From Clostridiales bacterium UBA6114 (GTDB lineage: Bacteria; Bacillota; Clostridia; Oscillospirales; Butyricicoccaceae), in NCBI GenBank assembly GCA_002423435.1, contig DIWE01000019.1, positions 1-39,049 of the forward strand: DNA of 39,049 bases. The letters are read 5' to 3'. The position numbers were made by a program, and so were the translations under genes. The notes under the pieces are model-generated. The model was not told the origin of the DNA. It did not search any database and was given only the letters and a program-made list of their open reading frames with translations. Below are positions 31,638 to 39,049 of the stretch, in pieces; the first letter of the stretch is position 1; each line of letters opens with the position of its first letter.

Positions 31638-32173
31638 TGGCGCTGATCGATCTGTTTCCGGGATTCTATCAAAGCAGCACGGAGGTATTGAGCCTTCAAA
31701 ACGCACTCCAGGTGGAGGCGGACGCGCTCTGGGACGCGCGGAACGGTTTGTTCCGCCAGTTCAACGTGGAAAGCGCGACATGGGGTCTTTCCATATGGGA
31801 GAAGGCGCTTGGGATCGAGGCCGACGCATCAAAAACCGACGAATACCGCCGGACACGGATCATGGCCAAGCTGCGCGGGCAGGGAACGACCACGGTCGTC
31901 ATGATCAGAAATGTGGCGGAGAGCTTTTCAAACGGCATTGTCGACGTGATCGAGCATCCGGAGGAATACGGCTTTGACATCAGGTTTGTCGGCACGCTCG
32001 GCATACCGCCGAACATGGACGACCTGACGGCGGCAGTCGAGGAGATCAAGCCGGCGCATCTTATGTATACCTATATTTTTGTTTACCGGACAAACGTAGA
32101 GTTGAAACCTTACACGCATATACAGCTTTCGGGCTATTCACATGAAGAATTACGAAGCAGGAGGGATATTTAA
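31637..32173 (+). CDS. XkdU-like (DUF2313) tail/baseplate protein, module B
   Basis: A 178-residue protein, the same length as its module A counterpart. It has ALIDLFPGFYQSSTEVLSLQNALQVEADALWDARNGLFRQFNVESATWGLSIWEKALGIE, then YRRTRIMAKLRGQGTTT and IKPAHLMYTYIFVYR. One-base overlaps with both neighbours (A of TGATGG / TAATG) indicate tight coupling. Confidence 0.85.
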   Translation: MALIDLFPGFYQSSTEVLSLQNALQVEADALWDARNGLFRQFNVESATWGLSIWEKALGIEADASKTDEYRRTRIMAKLRGQGTTTVVMIRNVAESFSNGIVDVIEHPEEYGFDIRFVGTLGIPPNMDDLTAAVEEIKPAHLMYTYIFVYRTNVELKPYTHIQLSGYSHEELRSRRDI

Positions 32174-33609
32174 TGTCTGATTTAACAAGTAATTACAGTC
32201 TTAAAAAACCGTTGGACAATGAATACTACGATGTGGCCGACCAGAACGGCAACATGGATCTGATCGACGTGGCGCTGCACGGATTGGAGGCTTCCAAGGA
32301 GACGCCGGCGGGCGCGCAGGCCAAAGCGAACGCGGCGGAGGCGGCGGCGAAGGCGGCGAGTGTGCCGACTACGCGGAAGGTCAACGGCAAGGCGCTTTCC
32401 TCCGACGTCACGATTACGGCCTCGGACGTCGAGGCAATTTCGACGGCGCAGAAGGGCTCCACGAACGGAGTCGCGGAGCTTGGTTCGGACGGGCGGGTAC
32501 CGGCCGCGCAGCTTCCGTCATACGTCGACGATGTACTGGAATACGGATCGATGGGTTCTTTCCCGGGGACAGGGGAGACGGGGAAGATCTATATCGCACA
32601 GGACACGAACAGGACGTACCGTTGGGGCGGGTCTTCTTACGTCGAGATCTCGCAGAGCCTGGCACTCGGGGAAACGTCTTCGACGGCTTACCGGGGGGAC
32701 AGAGGGAAAACGGCGTACGACCACAGCCAGACCGTAGGAGATGCGCACGGGCTCAAGCAAGCCGTGCCTGTCACGACATCCGGCACGGGGAGCGCGCTGA
32801 CGGCGACGATATCCGGTCTTACGCTTTCGGACGGAGTGACACTCCGGCTGAAACTCCACACGGCGATTTCCGCAGGGGCTACACTGAATGTAAACGGTAC
32901 GAGTGCCATCGCGATCAGAGACGTCAAAGGCAATGCGGTAAAGGCCGGGCCTGTTGCCGGAAGTTACCTCACCTTGATTTATAACGGCTCAAATTTTATA
33001 TTACAGGGTGAAGGGGGGGAGTACGGAACAGCGGGCGCGGCGCAGGTCTTGGCAGGCTATACCGTTGGGACGGAGAACGGTTTGGTGAGCGGAAGCATCC
33101 CAAGCAAAGGGGCACAAACATACACGCCCGGCACAGGCAACCAGACGATTTCCGCAGGGCAATATTTGAGCGGAATTCAGACGATTGCCGGGGACGCCAA
33201 TTTGATCGCCGGAAATATCAAAAGCGGGGTTTCTATTTTTGGGATTAGCGGGTCATTTACCGGGAATTTTGCAACCAACGATATAATTGTGCCCAAACTT
33301 ACCCCCCTAACCACAATAAATGATATCGGTTTCCGACCCAAAATAATGATTATTTTTCGCGTTAGTCATTTAGAAACTGCCGCCCCTTTTGAATTTGTAT
33401 TATTGTTTGACACATCATTTCCTATTTCGGATTATTCCGGGAGCGATTATTCATTCCGTGTTAATGGCGCAAGCACAATAAGTTCAACGGTATATCATTA
33501 TTCGGCCAGTTATATAACATCGAACGGATGCAATATTCCCAGCGGAAATAACTTTTTCCTTAATGGGGCATCAGAATCACGGACAATAAGATATTATGCT
33601 TTCGGTTAA
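32173..33609 (+). CDS. Tail fibre, module B
   Basis: A 478-residue fibre. The anchor (SNYSLKKPLDNEYYDVADQNGNMDLID) and the shaft are homologous to the fibre at 19441; from codon 38 to about 305 the two are nearly identical at DNA level. After VGTENGLV the sequences part. This copy continues with SGSIPSKGAQTYTPGTGNQTISAGQYLSGIQTIAGDANLIAGNIKSGVSIFGI, a motif common in clostridial phage fibres, and a short AT-rich tip (GFRPKIMIIFRV and onward). A second receptor-binding gene follows directly. Confidence 0.87.
   Translation: MSDLTSNYSLKKPLDNEYYDVADQNGNMDLIDVALHGLEASKETPAGAQAKANAAEAAAKAASVPTTRKVNGKALSSDVTITASDVEAISTAQKGSTNGVAELGSDGRVPAAQLPSYVDDVLEYGSMGSFPGTGETGKIYIAQDTNRTYRWGGSSYVEISQSLALGETSSTAYRGDRGKTAYDHSQTVGDAHGLKQAVPVTTSGTGSALTATISGLTLSDGVTLRLKLHTAISAGATLNVNGTSAIAIRDVKGNAVKAGPVAGSYLTLIYNGSNFILQGEGGEYGTAGAAQVLAGYTVGTENGLVSGSIPSKGAQTYTPGTGNQTISAGQYLSGIQTIAGDANLIAGNIKSGVSIFGISGSFTGNFATNDIIVPKLTPLTTINDIGFRPKIMIIFRVSHLETAAPFEFVLLFDTSFPISDYSGSDYSFRVNGASTISSTVYHYSASYITSNGCNIPSGNNFFLNGASESRTIRYYAFG
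32286..33088 (+). repeat. Long direct repeat in fibre genes, copy 2
   Basis: Partner of 19554-20356 at a constant offset of 12,732 bases, same orientation. The boundaries fall inside the coding regions, so crossovers would leave an intact reading frame. Confidence 0.9.
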
Positions 33610-33619
33610 TGGAGGGAAC

Positions 33620-35683
33620 ATGATAACAATAACAATCAACGAAGACCGGTCGTATGAGATATCGGGGCGGGACGCGGGAGTCGAGGGGGAGAACAATGTA
33701 ACCATACTCTCCGTGACGGTGCCGGAACGCTTCCGGGATTACGACAAATACTTAAAATTTCAGACGGCGACAGGGGTAAAGGCATCCTCTCCGAATTACG
33801 GCGTAGAGGATATCACATTTGAAAGCGCTCTGCCCGCGGCGGTACTCGTCGCGGGCCCTTTGCTGATGGCCGTCAAATGCGAAAAGCCGGAGGACGCGGA
33901 ACTGCCGATGTGGTCGAGCCACATCATATCCCTGTACGTCAGCCGGGGGATCAACGCGAACGAATACATCATCGAGCACAGCCCGGACATTTTGCAGGAT
34001 CACGAGAAGCGCATTACCTGGATCGAGGACGACCTTACGACGATCGATCAGGCTGTGGCCGATGCGCAGGCGGCGAGGGCGGGTGCGGAGGCGGCAATGG
34101 ATGCGGCTGTACAGAAAGCCGAGGAAGCGGCCGGACAGGCCGAAATCGCCGCGCAGAAAGCGCAGGAGGCGCAAGAGAGCGCGGGGGCGGGGCTGCAGAG
34201 CGAGTTGAATGCGAAGGCTTCCGAGGATGCGGCGAAACTCAGCGAGGATCATGCAAAGGCTTCCGAGAACGCGGCAAAGGCAAGCGAACAAGCTGCAGCC
34301 AATTATGCCGACTTATCCGCTGTCGGGGCACATAATGACAGCTTAAACGCCCATGCCGTTCTCTTTGCGTCAAAGGTTGATAAGGAAGACGGGAAAGGGC
34401 TTTATTCGGACGCGCAGGCCGATGCGCGGATTGAAGCTCAAAAAAATGCTGCAAACGGGATTGTTGGCACAGGCGAAAATGGAAGAATGGATATCGGGCA
34501 ATTGCCATCGGGTTTTTCAAATCTTCCGAAGCAAAACTACATGATATCTATGATGCCAATTTACCTCGATAAGAAAAAATTCAATAAAACGGCTGCCTTC
34601 AGCGCTTTGGACGTTTTCGACGCTCACAGTTATGCATTAGGGCTTGATTACGGAACGCAGAACTTCTACAAAATAGCTTTGGATTCTCTTGAACAGGAAT
34701 TATTATTTACAACAACGCAGGAAACCGCCCCATATTGGTATTGCGCAAAAATATTGCCTCGATACAGTGCTGATTATGACTATGTCATAGCGTACTCATA
34801 TAATTTCAAAAAGATGTTCCGACTATCTACGAATGCCTCTGCGCAAACCGGGTTTGATGCTCAGAAATTGGGGTGGCTACGAAATACCGGTTTCGACTGG
34901 GTGCCGAACACAAGCGGATATGCAACCGGGGGAATCACTATAATGTATGCCGAATACACAATTACTACTTTTAGCGGATATGCCGACACCCAACAGGTAA
35001 AAGTCTGGAGATCAACAGATGCCGGAGCGTCATGGACGAATGTGTTTGCCAAAAACACTCGCAATCATGCAAGCCCGGAAGTATATCATTTTCACGTTGT
35101 CCGGCGCGACCCATACAATGCAGGGCATTGGTATTTATCCAGCGGAGATGCGCCGCAGGAAAGCTTTATATGGCGGTCCGTTGATGACGGGATAACATGG
35201 GAGGATGTATCCGATCTGTCCTTTACAGGAGAAAAACAAAAAATACACAGGCTTACCAATATGTATTTTACGCAGGATTATATCTATTGGGCGTTGGATG
35301 ATTTCATAACGGCAGATGGACTCGGTACTGCGTGGGTTAAGGCAAATAGAAATATTGGCGGCAGATTGCAAATAACGCCTCTCGCAAATTTACAAAACTG
35401 GGCAAGGCAATTAATAAAAACCCCGTATGGGCTGGTTGTCTTGACAGAAAATAGGCCGACAGACAATACAAATGCATTGATTTGGCTAATACCGCATGAC
35501 GATTTATCGAACCCCATACTTATTGCAAAACAGCCGAACGGAGCCTTTGGAAACCAAATATCAGATTGCTCTTACGGTGGGCGGATAATCCTGAATGATG
35601 GCGCATTAGATTCGCTTTATCCAAAAGCACCAAGCAGTGCATGCATGTTTGCAATAATGACGCTCAACAAGTTGTGGAGATAA
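33620..35683 (+). CDS. Baseplate/receptor-binding protein with BppU-like start and sialidase-type Asp boxes
   Basis: A 687-residue protein. Residues 1-125 form a beta-rich domain (ITITINEDRSYEISGRDAG, then FPSALPAAVLVAGPLLMAVKC-like pattern and EYIIEHSPDI) similar to BppU-type baseplate N-termini. Residues about 130-230 are an alanine-rich coiled coil (AVQKAEEAAGQAEIAAQKAQ). The AT-richer C-terminal 380 residues carry two Asp boxes, VWRSTDAGASWTNVF and IWRSVDDGITWEDVS, typical of BNR beta-propellers, which suggests glycan binding or cleavage on the host surface (inference). No obvious arginine triad could be assigned. ATG 33620 follows GGAGGGAAC. Confidence 0.8.
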   Translation: MITITINEDRSYEISGRDAGVEGENNVTILSVTVPERFRDYDKYLKFQTATGVKASSPNYGVEDITFESALPAAVLVAGPLLMAVKCEKPEDAELPMWSSHIISLYVSRGINANEYIIEHSPDILQDHEKRITWIEDDLTTIDQAVADAQAARAGAEAAMDAAVQKAEEAAGQAEIAAQKAQEAQESAGAGLQSELNAKASEDAAKLSEDHAKASENAAKASEQAAANYADLSAVGAHNDSLNAHAVLFASKVDKEDGKGLYSDAQADARIEAQKNAANGIVGTGENGRMDIGQLPSGFSNLPKQNYMISMMPIYLDKKKFNKTAAFSALDVFDAHSYALGLDYGTQNFYKIALDSLEQELLFTTTQETAPYWYCAKILPRYSADYDYVIAYSYNFKKMFRLSTNASAQTGFDAQKLGWLRNTGFDWVPNTSGYATGGITIMYAEYTITTFSGYADTQQVKVWRSTDAGASWTNVFAKNTRNHASPEVYHFHVVRRDPYNAGHWYLSSGDAPQESFIWRSVDDGITWEDVSDLSFTGEKQKIHRLTNMYFTQDYIYWALDDFITADGLGTAWVKANRNIGGRLQITPLANLQNWARQLIKTPYGLVVLTENRPTDNTNALIWLIPHDDLSNPILIAKQPNGAFGNQISDCSYGGRIILNDGALDSLYPKAPSSACMFAIMTLNKLWR

Positions 35684-35696
35684 CATTTAATCGATT

Positions 35697-35726
35697 CCCC
35701 GGAGCCAAACGGCTTCGGGGTTTTTT
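35697..35726 (+). terminator. Intrinsic terminator after the structural genes
   Basis: CCCCGGAGCC (35697-35706) pairs with GGCTTCGGGG (35711-35720), with one G-T pair, then six T. It separates structural from lysis genes. Confidence 0.85.
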
Positions 35727-35762
35727 ATGCGGTGAATAAACCGACAGGAGGGCGAAAGTGAA

Positions 35763-36023
35763 ATGACGGTGGAAATCACGGTGGCGGTACTGTCGCTGAC
35801 GGGCACCGCGATCGGATCGCTGGGCGGAATCCTGGCTGCGAACAAGCTGACAACGTATCGGATCGGAAAGCTTGAAGAAAAGGTGGACAAGCACAACAGC
35901 ATGATCGAGCGGATGTACCGGGTGGAAGGGGAGATCACACGGATCGAGGAAAAATTCGATGAAAAGCTCGCGGTGACCAATCATCGCATCAAAGATCTGG
36001 AGCACGGCGGTGAAACCTCTTGA
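35763..36023 (+). CDS. XhlA-like lysis accessory protein
   Basis: An 86-residue protein with an N-terminal membrane segment (about 5-26, VAVLSLTGTAIGSLGGILAAN) and a charged coiled coil (KLEEKVDKHNSMIERMYRVEGEI). XhlA-type proteins have the same parts in the opposite order, so I place it as hemolysin/holin-associated by position and composition. CAGGAGGGCGAAAGTGA gives a good start at ATG 35763. It overlaps the next gene by four bases. Confidence 0.65.
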   Translation: MTVEITVAVLSLTGTAIGSLGGILAANKLTTYRIGKLEEKVDKHNSMIERMYRVEGEITRIEEKFDEKLAVTNHRIKDLEHGGETS

Positions 36024-36259
36024 AAAAAATAACTGAATTTTCAAAGCTTGTAGTCATGGCGTTGACAATAACGTGGTTTTTGACTGCATTTTTCGCCATG
36101 TATATCATTTCGCGCGGTTATGGCTCCTTGGATTCGCTGCTGACATACGTCGGAGCGCCGATGAGCGCGGGACTTCTCGGGTATCTTTGCAAGGCGGCGT
36201 TCGAAAACAAGGAAAAGATAAAAAAGGGTCCGCCGTCCTCAGATGACAGCGGACTTTAA
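36020..36259 (+). CDS. Small two-helix membrane protein, probable holin component
   Basis: A 79-residue protein with two hydrophobic segments (about 9-30 and 38-58), a short turn, and a charged, lysine-rich tail. The start is TTG 36020, overlapping the previous stop. Placement between the XhlA-like gene and a holin suggests a role in membrane permeabilisation or its control; no family was recognised. Confidence 0.55.
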   Translation: MKKITEFSKLVVMALTITWFLTAFFAMYIISRGYGSLDSLLTYVGAPMSAGLLGYLCKAAFENKEKIKKGPPSSDDSGL

Positions 36260-36279
36260 TTTATGAGGGAGGTATACAT

Positions 36280-36582
36280 ATGTTGTCGAAATTAACCAGT
36301 CGAAAGTTTTGGGTGGCAATTGTATCTATTATTGTTGGAGTGCTCGGCGTCTTAGGCGCGGACGACAGCCTGATCCAGATGGTATCGAGCGTCGGACTGA
36401 TCCTGATACCTGCCATCGTGTACATTATCACAGAGGGAAGGATTGACGCTGCGGCGCTTAATCAGATCGACATGGATGCGGTGATTGAGGCGATCAAAGA
36501 GTATTTCGCCGGAAGCACAGAAGGTACAGCAACTGAAACTGTGACAACGGACACGGCCACCACCGCCGAAACGCGGGGCTGA
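36280..36582 (+). CDS. Phage holin
   Basis: A 100-residue protein opening LTSRKFWVAIVSIIVGVLGVLGADD, followed by a second membrane segment MVSSVGLILIPAIVYIITEGRIDAAAL. This is the pattern of a common small holin family in clostridial phages. The tail is an acidic helix and a threonine/alanine/glutamate-rich end. GAGGGAGGTATACAT precedes ATG 36280. The endolysin begins three bases after the stop, the expected pairing. Confidence 0.82.
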   Translation: MLSKLTSRKFWVAIVSIIVGVLGVLGADDSLIQMVSSVGLILIPAIVYIITEGRIDAAALNQIDMDAVIEAIKEYFAGSTEGTATETVTTDTATTAETRG

Positions 36583-36585
36583 CAA

Positions 36586-37389
36586 ATGGGCTACTACAAT
36601 CAGAACAATTACACGTCGGTGCCTTATCCGTCGTCGGCGTATCCGGACGCCACGGTGAAGTCGGGCGGGTGCGGGGTTTGCTGCGCGTCGATGGTCGTAG
36701 AGGAGCTGACGGGAAAGAAATGGCCGCCGAATCAGTCGGCGGCCTATTCGATCGCGGTTGGAGCACGTGTTTCTGGCGGGACGGACATGAAACGGCTCGC
36801 CGCCTGTATTTCCAAAGATTTCGGGCTGTGCCATCAAACGACAAGCAATATCGATATTCTTATGGAACACTTGTCGAAAGGTATGGCAATTGTGAATGTC
36901 GGCGGGAACCGGGCAGGGTACGTCGGCCTGTTTTCGGACAGCGGACATTTTATTACGGCAGCCGGTATGAAGGCGGGGAAAATGGTAATCCATGATCCGG
37001 GATATTACGGCGGAAAATTCTCAAAGGCGGGCAGAGCGGGAAAAGTAGCTATTTCCGGCAATGAGATTTACGTCGATCCGGCCTTGCTCGACAAAGACGC
37101 CGAAAACCGCAGTCCGAAATATTACTTATTTTATAAGGAGGATAATGATATGGACACACTGATAACCCGAATCGCAAATATCGCGGGGCTTTCGGAGACG
37201 GATACAATAAAGGCCCTCGGGGTGCTCGCGAAGTTCGCGAACATCACCGAGGACGCGTGGGAAAAAGACGGAGTAGACTATTTAATAGATGCGGGGCTTT
37301 TAACTTCTCCAAGAGACGGACGGGAGCTTGTCGAGTTCGGCGAGCTCGGGGTGATCCTGAAACGGCTTCAGGAAAGCATAAGAAAATAA
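36586..37389 (+). CDS. Endolysin with C39-like peptidase domain
   Basis: A 267-residue lytic enzyme. Residues about 1-175 match the peptidase C39-like fold: a catalytic cysteine in SGGCGVCCASMVVEELTG (near residue 29), a histidine in DSGHFITAAG (near 125), and an aspartate in HDPGYYGG. The C-terminal part (about 190-265, MDTLITRIANIAGLSETDTIKAL and ITEDAWEKDGVDYLIDAGLL) is helical and likely a wall-binding or substrate-positioning module. It should cut peptide cross-links of peptidoglycan. It follows the holin by three bases and ends before a strong terminator. Confidence 0.85.
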   Translation: MGYYNQNNYTSVPYPSSAYPDATVKSGGCGVCCASMVVEELTGKKWPPNQSAAYSIAVGARVSGGTDMKRLAACISKDFGLCHQTTSNIDILMEHLSKGMAIVNVGGNRAGYVGLFSDSGHFITAAGMKAGKMVIHDPGYYGGKFSKAGRAGKVAISGNEIYVDPALLDKDAENRSPKYYLFYKEDNDMDTLITRIANIAGLSETDTIKALGVLAKFANITEDAWEKDGVDYLIDAGLLTSPRDGRELVEFGELGVILKRLQESIRK

Positions 37390-37427
37390 AGGTAAAAGCT
37401 GCTCTAAAGACTTTTTTGGCAGTCTGC

Positions 37428-37455
37428 AAGAGGGCCATTAAGGCCCTCTTTTTTT
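37428..37455 (+). terminator. Intrinsic terminator at the end of the lysis genes
   Basis: AAGAGGGCC (37428-37436) pairs perfectly with GGCCCTCTT (37442-37450) and continues into T. It is the last prophage-strand signal before the convergent transporter genes. Confidence 0.88.
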
Positions 37456-37505
37456 ATGCAAAATTTAATTTTACCATGCTACAGCTACTCGCTGGGCAAA
37501 AAATA

Positions 37506-38078
37506 TCAGACAAAGTGGTAAAAAATCAGGCCGGCCACGCCCGCGCACAGCATGACATAAATCGGATTTAACTTGAATTTCCGCAGGATCAGAAATGCGC
37601 CCGCGAAAAGAATCGCTGCGACAAGATCTATCTTTGACAGTTCGACGGAAAACCATGAGGTCGCAGTTTCGCTATAAAGCGCCATTAAAAGGATCGACAG
37701 CCCGGCCGACGCAATCAGCGAAACGACGACCGGCCTCAGCCCTTTCAAGATGCCCTGAATGGCCCAAAGTTCCCGATACTTATAATAAAAATAAGCGATG
37801 GTGAGCACAATAATGCACGATGGCGTCACACAGCCGACGGTGGAAACGACAGCACCGGGTATTCCGGCGACCTTGATGCCGACAAAAGTGGCCGCGTTGA
37901 TTGCGATCGGCCCCGGCGTCATTTGGGAGATGGTTATGATATCTACAAATTCACTCATGGTAAGCCAATGGTTTAAGTCGATGACTTGCTTTTGAATAAG
38001 GGGCAGCGATGCATAGCCGCCGCCGATCGTAAACAGTCCCGTCTGGAAAAAGCTCCAGAACAGCTTAAGATAGATCAT
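37506..38078 (-). CDS. CHR-type (chromate transporter family) membrane protein, second gene of pair
   Basis: A 190-residue half-length CHR protein. It begins LKLFWSFFQTGLFTIGGGYASLPLIQ, with the GGGYASLPLI motif, then ISQMTPGPIAINAATFVG and GIPGAVVSTVGCVTPSCIIV, which define the family. About five to six membrane segments are visible. Half-length CHR proteins act as pairs encoded side by side, as here. Substrate may be chromate/sulfate, but many family members are unassigned. It starts directly after the stop of the upstream gene. It is probably host DNA flanking the prophage. Confidence 0.88.
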   Translation of the reverse strand: MIYLKLFWSFFQTGLFTIGGGYASLPLIQKQVIDLNHWLTMSEFVDIITISQMTPGPIAINAATFVGIKVAGIPGAVVSTVGCVTPSCIIVLTIAYFYYKYRELWAIQGILKGLRPVVVSLIASAGLSILLMALYSETATSWFSVELSKIDLVAAILFAGAFLILRKFKLNPIYVMLCAGVAGLIFYHFV

Positions 38079-38654
38079 TTATTTCTTCCCCCTTTTCCCG
38101 AACCTGTGGCAGAGGGTATAGAAAAGCCCTAAAAGTCCGCCTGCGAGGATGATAAGCATCACGTCGATTTTCAAAAAGAAAGCTGCTACAAAAGAGAGAA
38201 GCATGACAACGGTGGAAAAAATGCTTTTTTCACGGATTACGTTCTTTCCCATTTTAACCGTGACATCGGCAACGACGGCCGCAACACCCGCGCCCATGCC
38301 TTTTAATACGGCATTTACGGCGGAACTTTGTTTAAATGAAAGATAGAAGATGGAAATCACGGAAATGATGATCAGAGGAGGCGTAACCGTGCCCAGTATC
38401 GTGACAAACGCGCCCGGCACTCCGGCAAGGCGGTATCCGACAAGTATGGAAGTGTTTACGGCTATCACACCGGGTGCCGACTGAGCGATTGCGACGAGAT
38501 CAAGCATTTCGCTTTCTTCTATCCAATGGTATTCCTCCACAAATTTCTTGCGCATGAGCGGGACAATCACATAGCCTCCGCCGATTGTGAAGGCGCTCAA
38601 ATAAAAGGTGGAAAGGAACAGTTTTAAATAAAGTTTAAATCCTTTGTTCGTCAC
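38079..38654 (-). CDS. CHR-type (chromate transporter family) membrane protein, first gene of pair
   Basis: A 191-residue half-length CHR protein: LKLFLSTFYLSAFTIGGGYVIVPLMRKKFVEEYHWI, IAQSAPGVIAVNTSILVGYRLAGVPGAFV and a hydrophobic second half, ending in a basic tail. Start GTG 38654 (minus strand) with AGGAGGA ten bases upstream. It forms an operon with the gene at 37506, with no gap. Two short CHR proteins with opposite membrane orientation are known to work together in Firmicutes. Confidence 0.88.
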   Translation of the reverse strand: MTNKGFKLYLKLFLSTFYLSAFTIGGGYVIVPLMRKKFVEEYHWIEESEMLDLVAIAQSAPGVIAVNTSILVGYRLAGVPGAFVTILGTVTPPLIIISVISIFYLSFKQSSAVNAVLKGMGAGVAAVVADVTVKMGKNVIREKSIFSTVVMLLSFVAAFFLKIDVMLIILAGGLLGLFYTLCHRFGKRGKK

Positions 38655-38689
38655 GCCTGAAATGTCCTCCTGCTATTATTATCGATTTT

Positions 38690-38718
38690 ATTATACCGTT
38701 TCAGCTTTTGTATGTAAA
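38690..38718 (-). promoter_or_regulatory. Promoter of the CHR gene pair
   Basis: On the minus strand: TTTACA (38718-38713), 17 bases, TATAAT (38695-38690), then AGGAGGA before GTG 38654. Confidence 0.78.
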
Positions 38719-38869
38719 ACACTATTGCTGTAATATCTGCCGAACATTCCAAAAAGTGGAGAAAATCAAAGAAGGCACGAGCATTTTTTAAAGGTAAATA
38801 TTTCTACAGGTATTCAACATAAATAACTAAAAAGTTGGCCGGGGCGAAGCCCCTCAGGCAAACATGATA

Positions 38870-38907
38870 AAAGCCCGATCTTTCGCTTATGCGAAAGATC
38901 GGGCTTT
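38870..38907. terminator. Perfect 17-bp hairpin, probable terminator for genes right of the window or two-way
   Basis: AAAGCCCGATCTTTCGC (38870-38886) pairs fully with GCGAAAGATCGGGCTTT around the loop TTAT. A short A/T end on each side would permit two-way action, but the T runs are short. The remaining sequence from 38719 to 38869 shows only a GGGGCGAAGCCCC hairpin (38841-38853). Confidence 0.6.
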
Positions 38908-38908
38908 G

Positions 38909-39009
38909 CAGAGTGTCAAAAAAGTATACTCTGGGAATTGTTAAGGGGCCGAAGCCCCTTAACTTGGGATAAGTCCGCAGGCGGACATGCGCCGCCGGAG
39001 GACACTCTG
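38909..39009 (-). repeat. MITE-like palindromic element, copy 2, with 9-bp terminal inverted repeats
   Basis: Bounded by CAGAGTGTC (38909-38917) and GACACTCTG (39001-39009), perfect inverted repeats. The inside is nearly the reverse complement of 9474-9574, with the same TTAAGGGGC/GCCCCTTAA and GTCCGC/GCGGAC hairpins. A further hairpin GACAAAAC/GTTTTGTC follows at 39011. A copy outside the prophage genes shows the element is not phage-specific. Confidence 0.82.
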
Positions 39010-39049
39010 GACAAAACTAAAGGTTTTGTCCGCCCCTGGGGGAGGCGGG

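Noticed and set aside
19441..33609. Invertible fibre switch (shufflon-like)
   Set aside because: The two fibre copies are in the same orientation and no invertase gene or inverted tip segment is present; only deletion or conversion is possible.
37506..38654. CHR transporter genes as phage cargo
   Set aside because: They are convergent with the phage operon, beyond the lysis terminator, with their own host-like promoter; they are better read as flanking host genes, though no att site was found to prove it.
38870..38907. Phage attachment site at the right-hand perfect hairpin
   Set aside because: No matching sequence appears at the left side, which lies outside the window, and the structure fits a terminator.

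Overview
The window is a prophage (or phage) structural and lysis region. It is followed at the right end by two host-type membrane transporter genes on the opposite strand. Family resemblances are to PBSX/XkdK-XkdU-type contractile tails of Firmicutes. Shine-Dalgarno sites are strong (AGGAGG type), TTG/GTG/CTG starts are common, and promoters are TTGAAA-N17-TATAAT. Base composition is mid-to-high GC in the structural genes and AT-richer in the accessory genes and fibre tips. This points to a Clostridia-class Firmicute; I cannot name the species.

Left edge (1-4200): the 3' end of a polymorphic-toxin-like gene is cut by a REP-associated (RAYT/IS200-like) transposase element. Next come a small membrane-protein cassette with its own promoter and terminator, and a tape-measure gene broken by a frameshift. 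Head genes (4321-7441) follow: GP20-type scaffold, P22-type coat protein, head-tail connector, probable stopper, tail terminator. Tail module A (7434-21792) has a YkzM-like protein, sheath, tube, a chaperone with a programmed -1 frameshift, four tandem promoter-ORF-terminator cassettes, tape measure, XkdP/Q/R/S/T/U homologues and a fibre. Tail module B (22113-35683) is a second complete set with a different sheath and tape measure: terminator, sheath, tube, frameshifted chaperone, zinc-ribbon cassette, tape measure, small-protein cassette, XkdP/Q/R/S/T/U homologues, fibre, and a second large receptor-binding protein with sialidase-type Asp boxes. Lysis genes (35763-37389) are an XhlA-like protein, two small membrane proteins (holins) and a C39-like endolysin. 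A divergent CHR-type (chromate transporter) gene pair follows on the minus strand.

The main points of interest are these. (1) Two full contractile tail modules sit behind one head module, plus a third, broken tape measure. (2) A family of five related membrane-anchored proteins occurs as self-contained promoter-gene-terminator cassettes just upstream of tape-measure genes. (3) Both tail chaperones carry the same A-AAA-AAC slippery site, a 5-nt spacer and a perfect 10-bp stem. (4) The two fibre genes share an indel-free direct repeat of about 800 bp at an offset of 12,732 bp, so recombination could remove module B and swap fibre tips. (5) The phage operon is heavily invaded by several families of short palindromic intergenic repeats, including a MITE-like element with 9-bp terminal inverted repeats. 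No terminase, portal, integrase, repressor, tRNA, rRNA, CRISPR or clear att site was seen.
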